DNA of 64,000 nucleotides from Thermostichus lividus PCC 6715 (GCF_002754935.1 NZ_CP018092.1:2294001-2358000), one strand, 5' to 3'; positions 7,480 through 16,954 are shown, counted from the first letter of the stretch. Made by a program: numbers and translations. The notes: generated by a model from the sequence alone, not told the origin.

Positions 7480-8766
7480 CTAGGAGGCTTCCCTCGTCGG
7501 GTGAATGGTGGCAATCAACGAACCACCGATGGCGATCGCCACCGCTAGCGCCACAAGCACAGGAACTAGCCCCCACCAAGTTTCGGCAATCCCCGCGAGG
7601 GCAAGGGGCAGGCTGAGGGCAATATTGACAAGGTTATTTTGTAACCCAAAGATGGTGCCCCGCTGCTCCGGCGGTGTCATGACCTGAACAGTGGTTTGCA
7701 TGGGAATAGCCACCAACGCCGCAAAAAAACCAAACCCCACAATAAAGGTTCCGCTTAGCCATAATGACTGTAGGGAAAAGGCAAGCCCCAACAGCATTCC
7801 CCCCATTCCCCAGCACCCGAGCAAACTCCACAGACGATAGGAGAGCCACCTTGTCCCGATATTCAGCAGTAATGCGCCCAGCCCTAACCCCACTGCGGCC
7901 GCAGCGAGCAAAAAGCCAAATTGATCGGTGTCAAGGGCAGGCATGACCTCTGCCAAACGAACAACAAGTACCGACATTGCTGCAACAACTGAAAACAGTA
8001 GGATCAACTGCATCAGCGCGAAGCGCAGCGCCGTATATTGCCCCAACAGGTGTAGCCCTTGGCGCAGCTCTTGCCAAACTTGGCGGTAGCGACTGGGGGG
8101 CAGGTGGCAGTGATCCGGAGGGCGCAACAGAAACAAAAAGGCAGCAGCACTGCCATAGCAAAGACTGACAAAGATTGCACCGCCCCATTGCGGCTGCCAG
8201 TGACTAGCCAAGGTCAGGAGCGGTTCGCCCGCTGCAAATCCCAGCACCAAAGCCGCCATCATCGTGAGGGTATAAAGAGAGTTCGCAGAAATTAAGTGAG
8301 ACTTATCGACCAATAGGGGAATGGCTGCCTGTTCCGCAGGCGCAAAGAATTGGGTCAAGCTGGAGATGGCAAAGGTGAGCAGCAGCAGTACCATAAAACC
8401 GCTAAGGCGACCCGTTGCCATGAGCGTTGTGGAGGGGACAGCCAAGACTAGAAGAGCGCGGTAGAGATTTGTAACAATGAGCACTTGTTTTTTGGACCAG
8501 CGATCCACAAATACCCCTGCCACCGAACCGAGCAAAATGGCCGGAATGGTAAAGGCCACCATAATGGCAGATACCCAACCACTAATACTCTGGTCGGGAG
8601 GTTGAAAGAACTGAGTGGTGAGGGCAATCACAAGCACAAGGTAAATTTTGTCCGCCAGCTGAGAGCATACTTGAGCAAGCCACAGGGCAATGAAATTGCG
8701 ATTTTGCCAGAGGGGGGGTACTGGCGCTGGAGGTGAAATCACGCGAATGTCGGGCTCAACGGTCAT
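7480..8766 (-). CDS. MFS transporter
   Basis: 428 residues with twelve predicted membrane spans. The start region (LWQNRNFIALWLAQVCSQLAD) and the loop 2-3 motif GVFVDRWSKKQVLI mark it as a major facilitator of the drug-efflux/enterobactin-exporter-like type. PEQRGTIFGLQNN in the C-terminal half fits the loop 8-9 region. The substrate is unknown. Its ATG overlaps the stop of recO by four bases (ATGA), so the two are probably translated together, and its stop lies nine bases from the end of the repeat element. Confidence 0.8.
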   Translation of the reverse strand: MTVEPDIRVISPPAPVPPLWQNRNFIALWLAQVCSQLADKIYLVLVIALTTQFFQPPDQSISGWVSAIMVAFTIPAILLGSVAGVFVDRWSKKQVLIVTNLYRALLVLAVPSTTLMATGRLSGFMVLLLLTFAISSLTQFFAPAEQAAIPLLVDKSHLISANSLYTLTMMAALVLGFAAGEPLLTLASHWQPQWGGAIFVSLCYGSAAAFLFLLRPPDHCHLPPSRYRQVWQELRQGLHLLGQYTALRFALMQLILLFSVVAAMSVLVVRLAEVMPALDTDQFGFLLAAAAVGLGLGALLLNIGTRWLSYRLWSLLGCWGMGGMLLGLAFSLQSLWLSGTFIVGFGFFAALVAIPMQTTVQVMTPPEQRGTIFGLQNNLVNIALSLPLALAGIAETWWGLVPVLVALAVAIAIGGSLIATIHPTREAS

Positions 8767-9563
8767 GGCTGTGGCACCATCAGGGGTGAAAAACAGGTAT
8801 CAAGGAGGGGGGGCACCCGCAGAACTTTATCAAAATAAAACTGCATATACTGCCGCAACACCCGCTCTAAGGACAGCCAAACACTTAGAGGATAGACCTG
8901 AGACGCCTCTAGAAAATTCTTGAGGTCGCACTCTTGGGTGGCTGGGGTTGCAAGCCACTGCCCCAGACGCACTTCGCTGGCGGTAAGCTGGCGATCGCCC
9001 CGACCGGTTGTTAGCAGCCCCCCCGCCGCAAAGCTAAAGCCCAGTCGCCAATCAGTGTCTGCCGCAGGCACATGAATAGCTCCGCCGCCGTCACCACACT
9101 GGTGCCATTGGGGGGCAATACCGCTAAGGTCAAGAAGACGGCAGAGACTTCGCAACAACACAGCAAGAGCTGCCCGACTGGATAGCTGCTGCAATTGCTC
9201 TAGGGTGGTGCACAGTAAATCAAAGAGTTCCGGCTGCGGCTGAGGATGATCCGCTTGGTACAGCACCACTTCCCCAAGGTACTGAGCCGCTGTAATCCTC
9301 GCCAGTTGAGTGGTCAGCCCATGATAGGTCATCACGGTTTCCGCTTGCAGGATGCGATCTAAGCTGCGACCATTGGCAATAAATAACTGATTGACCACAA
9401 ACAGATCAACCCGTCCCCCTAACCTAGAGCGGGATCCACGGCAGTGGGGAGCTACCAATTTCAAAAGGCCGCGATCGCGCGTAAGGACACTCAAGAGGCG
9501 ATCGTTTTCCCCCAAGGGCATGGCTTTAAGATTGATTCCAACAGTGGTGTAGGTGCGGCTCAT
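8763..9563 (-). CDS. recO: DNA repair protein RecO
   Basis: 266 residues, normal length. N-terminal OB fold (YTTVGINLKAMPLGENDRLL, then LTRDRGLLKLVAPHCRGSRS) followed by the helical domain with ITAAQYLGEVVLYQ. RecO acts with RecR to load RecA onto SSB-coated gapped DNA and can anneal strands. The four-Cys zinc site of some RecO proteins is not present. It starts 55 bp after the Argonaute stop on the same strand and overlaps the MFS gene by four bases, so Argonaute, recO and the transporter probably share a transcript. Confidence 0.9.
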   Translation of the reverse strand: MSRTYTTVGINLKAMPLGENDRLLSVLTRDRGLLKLVAPHCRGSRSRLGGRVDLFVVNQLFIANGRSLDRILQAETVMTYHGLTTQLARITAAQYLGEVVLYQADHPQPQPELFDLLCTTLEQLQQLSSRAALAVLLRSLCRLLDLSGIAPQWHQCGDGGGAIHVPAADTDWRLGFSFAAGGLLTTGRGDRQLTASEVRLGQWLATPATQECDLKNFLEASQVYPLSVWLSLERVLRQYMQFYFDKVLRVPPLLDTCFSPLMVPQP

Positions 9564-9617
9564 GGCCAGAAAAACAACAGGATCATTGTCTTCCTTTAGC
9601 CTATCGCGGCACGTTGC

Positions 9618-11783
9618 CTATACAGCGATCAACTTATCCCGATCAAGCCCCTCAAGAATGCTTAAGGGTTCAATACGCGAAAACTCTTGGCTGCTTTTGT
9701 GGGCAAAGTGCAGCACCCACGGTAAGCGGGCATGGCCATAGCCACTGGCTGGATGCAACTGTGCCAAGTGATAGGTTTGCAACGCCAGTAACTCAAGCGG
9801 CGTACTGCCATAGGCATGCACAATCCGTAAAGGACGGGTACTGCCTAGCTCGTGTGTACCTTTCTTAATGGGTTGACTGGTTATCAGCAAAAACGATCGC
9901 TCTGTGTCATCGTAAACGACAGTGCCCTTCGGGGCAGACTGATAGGTTCCATTGCTGGGGCATGCCATGCGACCGGCACCACTTTTGCGAACACTCAGCA
10001 GATCAACGTCAATGGACTCCCGTTTTAACTCTTGGATAGTGCGCTCAAACTCGTCAGGGCGCGTCAGTCCATCCCGCATCAACAAGACCTTACGTGGATA
10101 GCGGCGATAGATAGTGTCGAACTTGCCCATGAGCTTCCGGATCGTTTGCCAGACCGCTTCACCGCTGAGTTTTTCGCCCCGCTGCACCATCGGCAGTTCC
10201 CAGCCTAACGACTGCCCATTGGCAAGCACAGCAAAGGCAGGGGTGCCAAAATAAAGAAAGCGATTGGTGCCGGTATCAAACCCCACAATAAGTTCTGCTT
10301 TTCCCACATCATCAAGGGGCTGCAAGCGTACTGGCTGCCATTTAGCTTTACACAGCAAGCCAAGAACCACGTTCAAGCCCTTGTAGTCATTCTGCTGATT
10401 GGGGACAACAAACTGGGTGGCAATATTGGCTCGGAGAGCTTCATTGCGAATGCGCTGCTTTTGATCAGAATAGGGCATCACTACCAAGACAGTACGCACA
10501 CCTTCGTCAGCCCATGCCTGCCAAAAGCGTTGACGTGCCAGATCAGTCTTACCTAAGTCTGCTGATGTGCGGTAGGAGGACAGGTCTAGCTCGATACCAT
10601 GGTGGCGAGCAATCTGCTGTAGGCACTTGCGAATCTCCTCAGGATAGGCTCCCTCATTAGTGATGAGGTTCAGCAGACCAAACTTGGTCTCTCCGATCTG
10701 GGCGCAACCGTGCTTGCGGACATCGGCTACCTTTTTCACCTGCCGGTTATCCTTAGCAAGTAGAATCGCTGGGGGCAGTTGGTGCCCTTCCTTAGTCACG
10801 GGGGCAATGGAGTCGGCGCTGCCACTGTAGAGATTGATGCACAGCCACTCAGCAAATTTGGTGGATTTTTGGAAGCGCTCACTACTACTCAGCCGAATGT
10901 TCGTAAAGATTTTCTCCACCTCTTTGGCGTAGTTTCGCTGACGACCCAGTTCAGCCAGCATTTCCAAGGTGACGCTGGGTCTCAGCCGCTGCGAGAGATG
11001 GGCAATTGGCTGCCCCCCCTGAGCACGTTTGACGTACACTACTTGCGACGTACTAAGCTCTTGCTCTGTTGCCCCTTCGTTGCGATGGTACTCCGCAAGG
11101 CTGATGTTGAGTCCGGGTAGGTTCACTGCTTCGGGTTGCTCGTGAGTGATACTGTGTAGTTGCCAGCGCAGAAACTGGTTGTTCTTGAGGTACGTATTGC
11201 GCACCCATTTGATTAAAGGCTCATGCTCAGGATAGGTGTTGAGCCACTCCTGCAATGTCAAAGGTGTCCAGAAATGGTGGAAACGGTCAATTTCCAGATA
11301 AAGTTTTGCTGTGGCATCGAGCCTGACATCGAGGCAAAAGCCTTGGTGAACTGTCCACCCTTGCGCTGGACTCTCCGAGGGTTTCCGCTCCCAGATGCGG
11401 ATACTGTTGTTGCTTGCTCGGTCAACGTCCTCTCTATCTCGCTGCTTAAAGTAACGGTATAATTCTTGGCGGCATAGGCTCTCCAAGGCTTCGCGATCCT
11501 CAAGACAAGTGCAGTCAAAGACCCGAGGCGGCTGGGGAATCAGTTGCCACGCCTTCGTCTTAAGTTGTTCGAGGGGCTGGCGAGTCACAATGGCACTCCC
11601 CCAGCGAGCGGCAGGAACCGGTAACTGGTAGCACACCTTATTGAGGGCATAGGCTTCTGTTCCTAGTTCAGGATTCTGCTGCCACCGGCACGTGAATGGA
11701 TAAAGGAGTCGTGCCTCTTCCTCAAGGGTCTTAACACAAAACTGGTTGAGGATCACTGGGTAGGAGTTGCCAGAAGATGTCAT
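9618..11783 (-). CDS. Long prokaryotic Argonaute with complete DEDH catalytic set
   Basis: 721 residues. The C-terminal PIWI domain carries D503 (VGFDTGTNRF), E537 (QRGEKLSGE), D571 (LLMRDGLTR) and H695 (RLPWVLHFAHKSS), a full DEDX set with His in fourth place as in eukaryotic slicers. The MID domain (~430-485) shows Y438, K442, Q457 and K479, suitable for binding a guide 5' phosphate. N and PAZ domains (~1-290) are longer and less conserved but of normal length for a long-A Argonaute. It is predicted to cut nucleic acid guided by short oligonucleotides. Known cyanobacterial relatives use small DNA guides against DNA; that the same holds here is inferred. It lies directly upstream of recO. 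Confidence 0.9.
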   Translation of the reverse strand: MTSSGNSYPVILNQFCVKTLEEEARLLYPFTCRWQQNPELGTEAYALNKVCYQLPVPAARWGSAIVTRQPLEQLKTKAWQLIPQPPRVFDCTCLEDREALESLCRQELYRYFKQRDREDVDRASNNSIRIWERKPSESPAQGWTVHQGFCLDVRLDATAKLYLEIDRFHHFWTPLTLQEWLNTYPEHEPLIKWVRNTYLKNNQFLRWQLHSITHEQPEAVNLPGLNISLAEYHRNEGATEQELSTSQVVYVKRAQGGQPIAHLSQRLRPSVTLEMLAELGRQRNYAKEVEKIFTNIRLSSSERFQKSTKFAEWLCINLYSGSADSIAPVTKEGHQLPPAILLAKDNRQVKKVADVRKHGCAQIGETKFGLLNLITNEGAYPEEIRKCLQQIARHHGIELDLSSYRTSADLGKTDLARQRFWQAWADEGVRTVLVVMPYSDQKQRIRNEALRANIATQFVVPNQQNDYKGLNVVLGLLCKAKWQPVRLQPLDDVGKAELIVGFDTGTNRFLYFGTPAFAVLANGQSLGWELPMVQRGEKLSGEAVWQTIRKLMGKFDTIYRRYPRKVLLMRDGLTRPDEFERTIQELKRESIDVDLLSVRKSGAGRMACPSNGTYQSAPKGTVVYDDTERSFLLITSQPIKKGTHELGSTRPLRIVHAYGSTPLELLALQTYHLAQLHPASGYGHARLPWVLHFAHKSSQEFSRIEPLSILEGLDRDKLIAV

Positions 11784-11863
11784 GCTGTAGCTCGAGAATG
11801 TAATGCGCTAGGGGCGATCGCCCTATTTTACTCTGTCAAGGCTGGTTCAAAATTCCTAGAGGG

Positions 11864-12910
11864 CTAAGGGTGCAGTGCCACCTTAATCACTTGTCGTGCT
11901 TTCATCGCTTGCAGCACCTGCTCAATCTCGGTAAGGGGTGCGTGGCCACTTACAAGCATTTCAAAGGGTAAGGTTTGGCTGGCAATGAGGGCAAGGGCTT
12001 GACGAACAAAGGCGGGCGTATTGTGAAACACTCCCTTGAGGGTGAGTTCTTCGTAGTGCAGGCGCTCAGTATCGACACTGATGCGGGTTTCCCGCGGACA
12101 GCCGCCAAAGAGATTAATCGTTGCCCCCGGACGACCGCAGGCGATCGCCACTTCCCACACCTGCGGTACGCCTGTGGCTTCAATCACAATGTCAGCACCC
12201 CGTCCTGTCGTCCAATCTTTGACCACTGCTGGCATATCTTCGCACTGATGATGGTTCACCACCTGCTCTGCACCGAAGGTCTCGGCGATCGCCAACCGTT
12301 GATCCGAGCCGCCAAAGGTGAGTACCCGTGCCCCCTGCTGAGCCAACACCCCCACAAACATTAAACCAATGGCACCATCACCAATCACCACAATCTGGGG
12401 TGGACTCGGCCACTGCTGCATCTGGGGCTGCCACCCGCAACGTGCCACGCCGTGCAGGACACAGGCCAGCGGCTCCGTCAGGGCAGCCATCTCCTCGCTC
12501 AGGTGCTCAGGAATTGGCAGGAGGTTATGGCGGACAATACTAGCAGGAATCTTCAGATACTCAGCAAACGTGCCATTGTTAAACTCAAGGTGCGCACACA
12601 GCGAAAACTCCTGCCGCTGGCAATAGAAGCACTGGCCACAGGGCGCAGAGTTATTTGCTACCACGCGATCGCCCAGCCGCCAACCCGTCACCCCAGCACC
12701 GAGGGCAACAATTTCCCCTGCGGCCTCATGGCCAAAGAGAATGGGCGGGGTTAACATCCGGGCATGGCCGCCCCGCCGCCACACTTTCAAGTCGGTGCCA
12801 CAGGTGGTTGCCGCTTTCACACGGATCACCACTTCGCCAGCCGCTGGCGTTGGATCCGCCACGCTTTCAATGCGCACATCTTCTTTGCCGTAGAGCACTG
12901 CCGCTTTCAT
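11864..12910 (-). CDS. Zinc-dependent medium-chain dehydrogenase
   Basis: 348 residues. Catalytic zinc site: Cys37 (TTCGTD), His-Glu in GHEAAGEIVALG and a Glu further on. Structural zinc lobe: CGQCFYCQRQEFSLC. Rossmann motif: VVIGDGAIGLM. The family includes sorbitol, threonine and other polyol/alcohol dehydrogenases; the substrate cannot be fixed from sequence. The 80 bp to the Argonaute gene contain a HIP1-like site and no obvious terminator, so cotranscription with the Argonaute is possible. Its promoter region abuts the left end of the dead IS200/IS605 element. Confidence 0.82.
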   Translation of the reverse strand: MKAAVLYGKEDVRIESVADPTPAAGEVVIRVKAATTCGTDLKVWRRGGHARMLTPPILFGHEAAGEIVALGAGVTGWRLGDRVVANNSAPCGQCFYCQRQEFSLCAHLEFNNGTFAEYLKIPASIVRHNLLPIPEHLSEEMAALTEPLACVLHGVARCGWQPQMQQWPSPPQIVVIGDGAIGLMFVGVLAQQGARVLTFGGSDQRLAIAETFGAEQVVNHHQCEDMPAVVKDWTTGRGADIVIEATGVPQVWEVAIACGRPGATINLFGGCPRETRISVDTERLHYEELTLKGVFHNTPAFVRQALALIASQTLPFEMLVSGHAPLTEIEQVLQAMKARQVIKVALHP

Positions 12911-12949
12911 GATGACCCGCTAGGACGACCTCTTAGTTTTTATCAAACT

Positions 12950-13682
12950 TTGCGGGAAGACCCCATACGCAGCGTAGCGGAGTATGGGGATGAGAGCAAA
13001 GCCAAAAATCTGCGGCATTTAACTATTTGACCTGAGTTGGGTAAGTATTGTATAACATGCACTATGGGAAATAAAGCTTACAAATTTCGACTGTATCCAA
13101 ACAAAGAGCAATCCGCATTTTTAGCAAAATGCTTTGGTTGCTCCAGATTTGTATATAACCATTTTTTAAGGTTGACCATAGATGCATACGCCAAGTCTAA
13201 AAAATCTCTACGCTACAAAGACTGGGCAAAACGTTTAACAGGCTTAAAATCAGAGTTTGAATGGCTTAAAGAAGTTAATTCCCAAGCATTGCAGCAGACT
13301 CTTAAGGATTTAGAGTCGGCATTTGTGATGTATCGTGGGGCAGCTTCCTCGCCATGTTGGAATACAAAGGGTATATCTACGGTTGCGAAATTTGCTACGT
13401 AGATAGATTCTTCCCCAGTTCTAAGAGATGTTCCAATTGCGGGTACATCAAGCAAGATTTAACGCTTGCTAGTCGTGAATGGGAGTGCCCAGAATGCAAA
13501 ACTGTTTGGGACAGAGACATTAATGCTGCCTTGAATTTGCTGCTGTTCTCTGAATCAAAAATACCCTTGGAAGAAGGGAAATCTACGCCTGATCAGCTAG
13601 TTGCAAGACTAGGGATGAACCGGGATACTGGTTCAGGACAGGAAGCCGCAGGTGTAGCGTAGCGAAACCTGCGGTACTTCAC
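12950..13682 (+). mobile_element. Decayed IS200/IS605-family element (tnpB only)
   Basis: Left-end hairpin CCCCATAC...GTATGGGG (12961-12989); right-end hairpin CCGCAGGT...ACCTGCGG (13646-13674) followed by TACTTCAC. Between them is only an internally deleted tnpB, and no tnpA is seen. The outer limits are estimated from the hairpins. With both ends kept it could still move if a matching TnpA were supplied, but nothing in the window would do so. Confidence 0.7.
13064..13662 (+). pseudogene. tnpB: tnpB with large internal deletion
   Basis: Residues from the ATG at 13064 (MGNKAYKFRLYPNKEQ) match the TnpB N-terminus to about residue 90 (LQQTLKDLESAF). The sequence then jumps to the C-terminus in another frame: MLEYKG...VDRFFPSSKRCSNCG with the zinc finger CSNCG...CPECK and the RuvC-III motif WDRDINAALN. 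About 200 residues, including the RuvC-I Asp and RuvC-II Glu, are missing, so it cannot be a working nuclease. The zinc-finger part is intact to the stop at 13662, and the tail runs into the right-end hairpin, as in functional elements where the omega RNA overlaps the tnpB end. Confidence 0.85.
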
Positions 13683-13748
13683 ACCATGTGCCCTCTTTGC
13701 ACGTAGTTTTAGGGCTAAGATAGAAAAGGAATGTAAAGAAATGTAACG

Positions 13749-14468
13749 ATGCGTCACTTAGCGGATCAAGTGGTATTGGTGGTAGGTGCCACCGGTGGGA
13801 TTGGCCGTGCCGTTGTCGAGCGGTTAAAAGGCACGGGAGCAACCTTAGTGTTAGCCGCTCGTTCTGGCGATCGCCTCCAGCAGTTAGCCGCCACGCTCTC
13901 AGGGGAGCGTAACGTGCAGAGTCACCCCTGCGACATTACCCAGCCGGATCAGGTTGTGCAGTTAATGCAGGCCATTCGCGAGCAACACGGGCGGCTCGAT
14001 GTCCTGATTAATGCTGCTGGGGCAGGCTTACTCAAGCCCTACGCCAAAATTACCCCCACAGAACTAGAGCAGATGCTGGCGTTAAACCTGAAGGGCTGCT
14101 TCTACACCACTCAGCAGGCAGCGGAACTCATGAAAGAGCACCAGCAAGGACACATCTGTACAGTCGTGGGAATTTTGGGGAAGCATTCCATGGCCATGGG
14201 AGCCGCGTACTGTGCCGCCAAGTTCGGGGTGGTGGGCTTTAGTAAGTGCATGGCCGAGGAACTCAAACGCTACGGCATTAAGTTTAGCCTGTTCTATTTT
14301 GGCGGCGTGGATACGCCCTTTTGGGATGGCGTGAGCCTCAAAGTCGATCGCCAGAAACTCTTGCAGCCAGATGCAGCAGCAGCCTTGATCCAAGCTGCCT
14401 TGGAAACCGATCGCCACGCAGTTCCCCTTGAGCTAAGCTTGATGCCCGATAGTCATGTGTTTTTCTAG
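13749..14468 (+). CDS. SDR-family NAD(P)-dependent oxidoreductase
   Basis: 239 residues. Short-chain dehydrogenase fold with cofactor motif VGATGGIGRAV near residue 15, the NAG-type strand INAAGAGLLKP, and the catalytic Tyr-Lys in YCAAKFGVVGFSK. The residue aligned with the catalytic Ser lies in the segment VVGILGKHSMAMG and is not certain. Substrate unknown. It is read away from the IS element and lies 71 bp before thyX. Confidence 0.85.
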   Translation: MRHLADQVVLVVGATGGIGRAVVERLKGTGATLVLAARSGDRLQQLAATLSGERNVQSHPCDITQPDQVVQLMQAIREQHGRLDVLINAAGAGLLKPYAKITPTELEQMLALNLKGCFYTTQQAAELMKEHQQGHICTVVGILGKHSMAMGAAYCAAKFGVVGFSKCMAEELKRYGIKFSLFYFGGVDTPFWDGVSLKVDRQKLLQPDAAAALIQAALETDRHAVPLELSLMPDSHVFF

Positions 14469-14539
14469 AGGCAATGTTTTCTAGAGCCAATAGCCCCAAT
14501 GGACTAGGCTAGAACATGCAGCATTTGAGACGAGGTTCC

Positions 14540-15385
14540 ATGCAAGACGGACGGGTGATTGCCGATTCCCTCTCGCCAGCAGGAATACGGCTAGTCACAC
14601 TTCAATTAACCTATCCGCGGTTTATCCACAGCGAACTGCTCACCCACCGCGTATTTTCCCGTAATTCTGCCAGTTCTCGTGCTGTTCCCATCAGCAAAAT
14701 GATGGAACAGGTGAGGCAAGACCCAGTGATACCCTATCACTGGGGGCAAAACCAGAAAGGGATGCAAGCCCGCGTAGAAAGCGAACACAAGGAAGCGGCA
14801 AAGGAGATATGGCTAGAAACCCGCCTTGCCGTTTTAGAGGGTGCCCGTAAGCTGAACGAGTTAGGGATTCACAAGCAGGTTGTAAATCGGATACTAGAGC
14901 CGTGGATGTGGATGCAAACGGTGGTCAGCAGCACCGAGTGGGACAACTTCCTTGCGCTACGCAATCATCCCGATGCCCAACCAGAGATGCAGTCCCTAGC
15001 CAAGATGATCCAGCATTTGCTAGAAGCCCATACCCCTACACCGCTAGCCGTTGGCGAATGGCATTTACCCTACATCGAGGAGCGCGATCGCCAACAATAC
15101 ACCCTAGAAGAGTGCAAGTATATGTCTGTTGCTCGTTGTGCTAGGGTGTCTTACTACCTGCGAGATGGTCAACGCAGCGACCCCGCGTCGGATTTGGCAC
15201 TGTATCAGCGGCTGGCTGGAGCAAACCCCAAGCACTTGTCACCCCTTGAGCATGTGGCAGAGTGCATGGGCGATCGCCGACGCTACGCCAACTTTGTCGG
15301 CTGGCGGCAACTCCGCTATTTTGAAGAGGCACATCTCCCTAAAGGACAAGCTGCTGCTCAAGGCTATCTACAGGTAAGCGAGTGA
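14540..15385 (+). CDS. thyX: FAD-dependent thymidylate synthase, ThyX family
   Basis: 281 residues from the ATG at 14540, which has GAGG five bases upstream; an ATG at 14516 would add eight. ThyX makes dTMP from dUMP using methylene-tetrahydrofolate and FAD. The signature region reads THRVFSRNSASSRA, against RHRxxSxNExSxR in the standard motif, so the first Arg is Thr. The closing part LSPLEHVAECMG and FVGWRQLRYF is as expected for the family. It is longer than bacterial ThyX of ~220-250 residues and resembles the variant branch seen in cyanobacteria and phages. No thyA is seen in the window. Confidence 0.8.
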   Translation: MQDGRVIADSLSPAGIRLVTLQLTYPRFIHSELLTHRVFSRNSASSRAVPISKMMEQVRQDPVIPYHWGQNQKGMQARVESEHKEAAKEIWLETRLAVLEGARKLNELGIHKQVVNRILEPWMWMQTVVSSTEWDNFLALRNHPDAQPEMQSLAKMIQHLLEAHTPTPLAVGEWHLPYIEERDRQQYTLEECKYMSVARCARVSYYLRDGQRSDPASDLALYQRLAGANPKHLSPLEHVAECMGDRRRYANFVGWRQLRYFEEAHLPKGQAAAQGYLQVSE

Positions 15386-15443
15386 CCAACGGTGGAAATA
15401 GCGGTAGGATACTCAAGGATTCTCTCAAGTTATTCAAGTCTCT

Positions 15444-16211
15444 ATGGGTCAGCCATCTAGGGTTATGCCTGCCCTTCCTGCCAAAGTCTCTGTCTTTAGC
15501 TATCCCTTACACTTGGTGGACAATGCCCCAGAGTGGTTATTGATGCAGCAGCGCAGTGGCCGGGGTCAGCACGTTGTCACCCTCAACTCAGAAATGGTGA
15601 TGCTGGCGGAGCGCACGCCACGCTTTGCCGAGCTTCTGCGGCAAGCAGACTTAGTGATTCCTGACGGCTCCGGGGTCATTCTTTACCTCAAGCTCCACGG
15701 CCTATCTGTAAAACGGCAACCAGGAATTGAGTTTGCCGAAGCCCTACTGAAGCTGGCCAGTGAGTCTGACCATCACAATCGTGTCTTTTTCTATGGCGCG
15801 GCACCGGGCGTTGCTGAAACGGTGGCTGAGCGCTGGCAGGCTAAGCTCCCCAACCTGAAGGTTGTTGGTGTAGAGTCAGGTTACCATGATGCCAACACCG
15901 AAGCTGAACTGATCCGGCGGTTAGAGCGTTTACAACCCAACATTATCTTTGTGGCCTTAGGGGTGCCCCGCCAAGAGTACTGGATTCAAGACCATCGCCA
16001 TGTGTGTCCGACCGCCATTTGGGTAGGTGTGGGCGGCAGTTTTGATATTTGGGCGGGGCAAAAGCAGCGCGCCCCCAAGCTCTTTCGCAATTTACACCTC
16101 GAGTGGCTCTATCGCCTCTACCAAGAGCCTTGGCGCTGGCGACGGATGTTGGCACTGCCACAGTTTGCATGGAAAGCCCTTGTGAGTCGTTTATACGGGC
16201 GGCGACGTTAA
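15444..16211 (+). CDS. WecG/TagA/CpsF-family glycosyltransferase
   Basis: 255 residues. Conserved family blocks: VVTLNSEMV, ADLVIPDGSGVIL, the YGAAPG loop, FVALGVPRQEYWI, and GVGGSFDIWAGQKQRAP near the C-terminus. Members add N-acetylmannosamine-type sugars to lipid-linked precursors of wall or capsule polymers. The C-terminal basic/aromatic stretch (LYRLYQEPWRWRRML) suits peripheral membrane attachment. It ends 8 bp before ftsE and may be cotranscribed with it. Confidence 0.87.
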   Translation: MGQPSRVMPALPAKVSVFSYPLHLVDNAPEWLLMQQRSGRGQHVVTLNSEMVMLAERTPRFAELLRQADLVIPDGSGVILYLKLHGLSVKRQPGIEFAEALLKLASESDHHNRVFFYGAAPGVAETVAERWQAKLPNLKVVGVESGYHDANTEAELIRRLERLQPNIIFVALGVPRQEYWIQDHRHVCPTAIWVGVGGSFDIWAGQKQRAPKLFRNLHLEWLYRLYQEPWRWRRMLALPQFAWKALVSRLYGRRR

Positions 16212-16219
16212 CGCTTCCT

Positions 16220-16954
16220 ATGGTCACCGCTACAGCAGTGCAAAGACCTTCAACCGCTCAATCGAGTCCTGATGTGATTGCCGAGCTAAGGCAAGTCACA
16301 AAGTGTTTTGCGGCTCATCCGCCCTGTCTTAATGGCGTCAGCCTGCAACTGCGGCAGGGGGAATTCTATTTTTTAACGGGGGTCTCTGGCTCTGGGAAGT
16401 CCACCCTGCTCAAGTTATTGTCCGGTCAGACAACACCGGATCACGGCAGTGTACACCTTTTTGGACAAGTGGTCACCCCCGACAATGATAGGGCGATGGC
16501 ACAACTGCGGCGACGGTTGGGGGTGATTTTTCAGGACTTTAAGTTACTGGGCGATCGCACCGTGGCAGACAATGTGGCCTTTACCCTCCTTGTGCGCGGC
16601 ACCCCTAAACCAGAACTGCAGCAGCGGGTGCACACGGCTCTCAAACTGGTGGGGCTGACCGCCAAAGCCAGCGCCTACCCCGACGCTCTTTCCGGAGGCG
16701 AGCAACAGCGCGTCAGTATTGCCCGCGCAATTGTGGGCGGCCCCGACCTGCTGCTAGCGGATGAGCCAACAGGCAACTTAGACCCCCAGACCAGTCAACA
16801 GATCCTCTACTTACTCCATCGCCTGCACCAGCATGGCCTCACGGTGTTGTTCACCACCCACGATCGTGCGTTAACCCAATTGCTTCCCCATCCTATTTTG
16901 CGATTACACCATGGCCAACTTCAGCAGGTTGCCACACCCATGGCCAACCCTTGA
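16220..16954 (+). CDS. ftsE: Cell division ATP-binding protein FtsE
   Basis: 244 residues from the ATG at 16220. Walker [16 protein letters not shown]-loop VIFQDFKLL, signature [14 protein letters not shown], Walker [14 protein letters not shown] and switch His in TTHDRALT. With FtsX it forms the type VII ABC complex that controls peptidoglycan hydrolases at the division site. A ~20-residue N-terminal extension precedes the ABC domain. It overlaps ftsX by 44 bp. Confidence 0.92.
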   Translation: MVTATAVQRPSTAQSSPDVIAELRQVTKCFAAHPPCLNGVSLQLRQGEFYFLTGVSGSGKSTLLKLLSGQTTPDHGSVHLFGQVVTPDNDRAMAQLRRRLGVIFQDFKLLGDRTVADNVAFTLLVRGTPKPELQQRVHTALKLVGLTAKASAYPDALSGGEQQRVSIARAIVGGPDLLLADEPTGNLDPQTSQQILYLLHRLHQHGLTVLFTTHDRALTQLLPHPILRLHHGQLQQVATPMANP

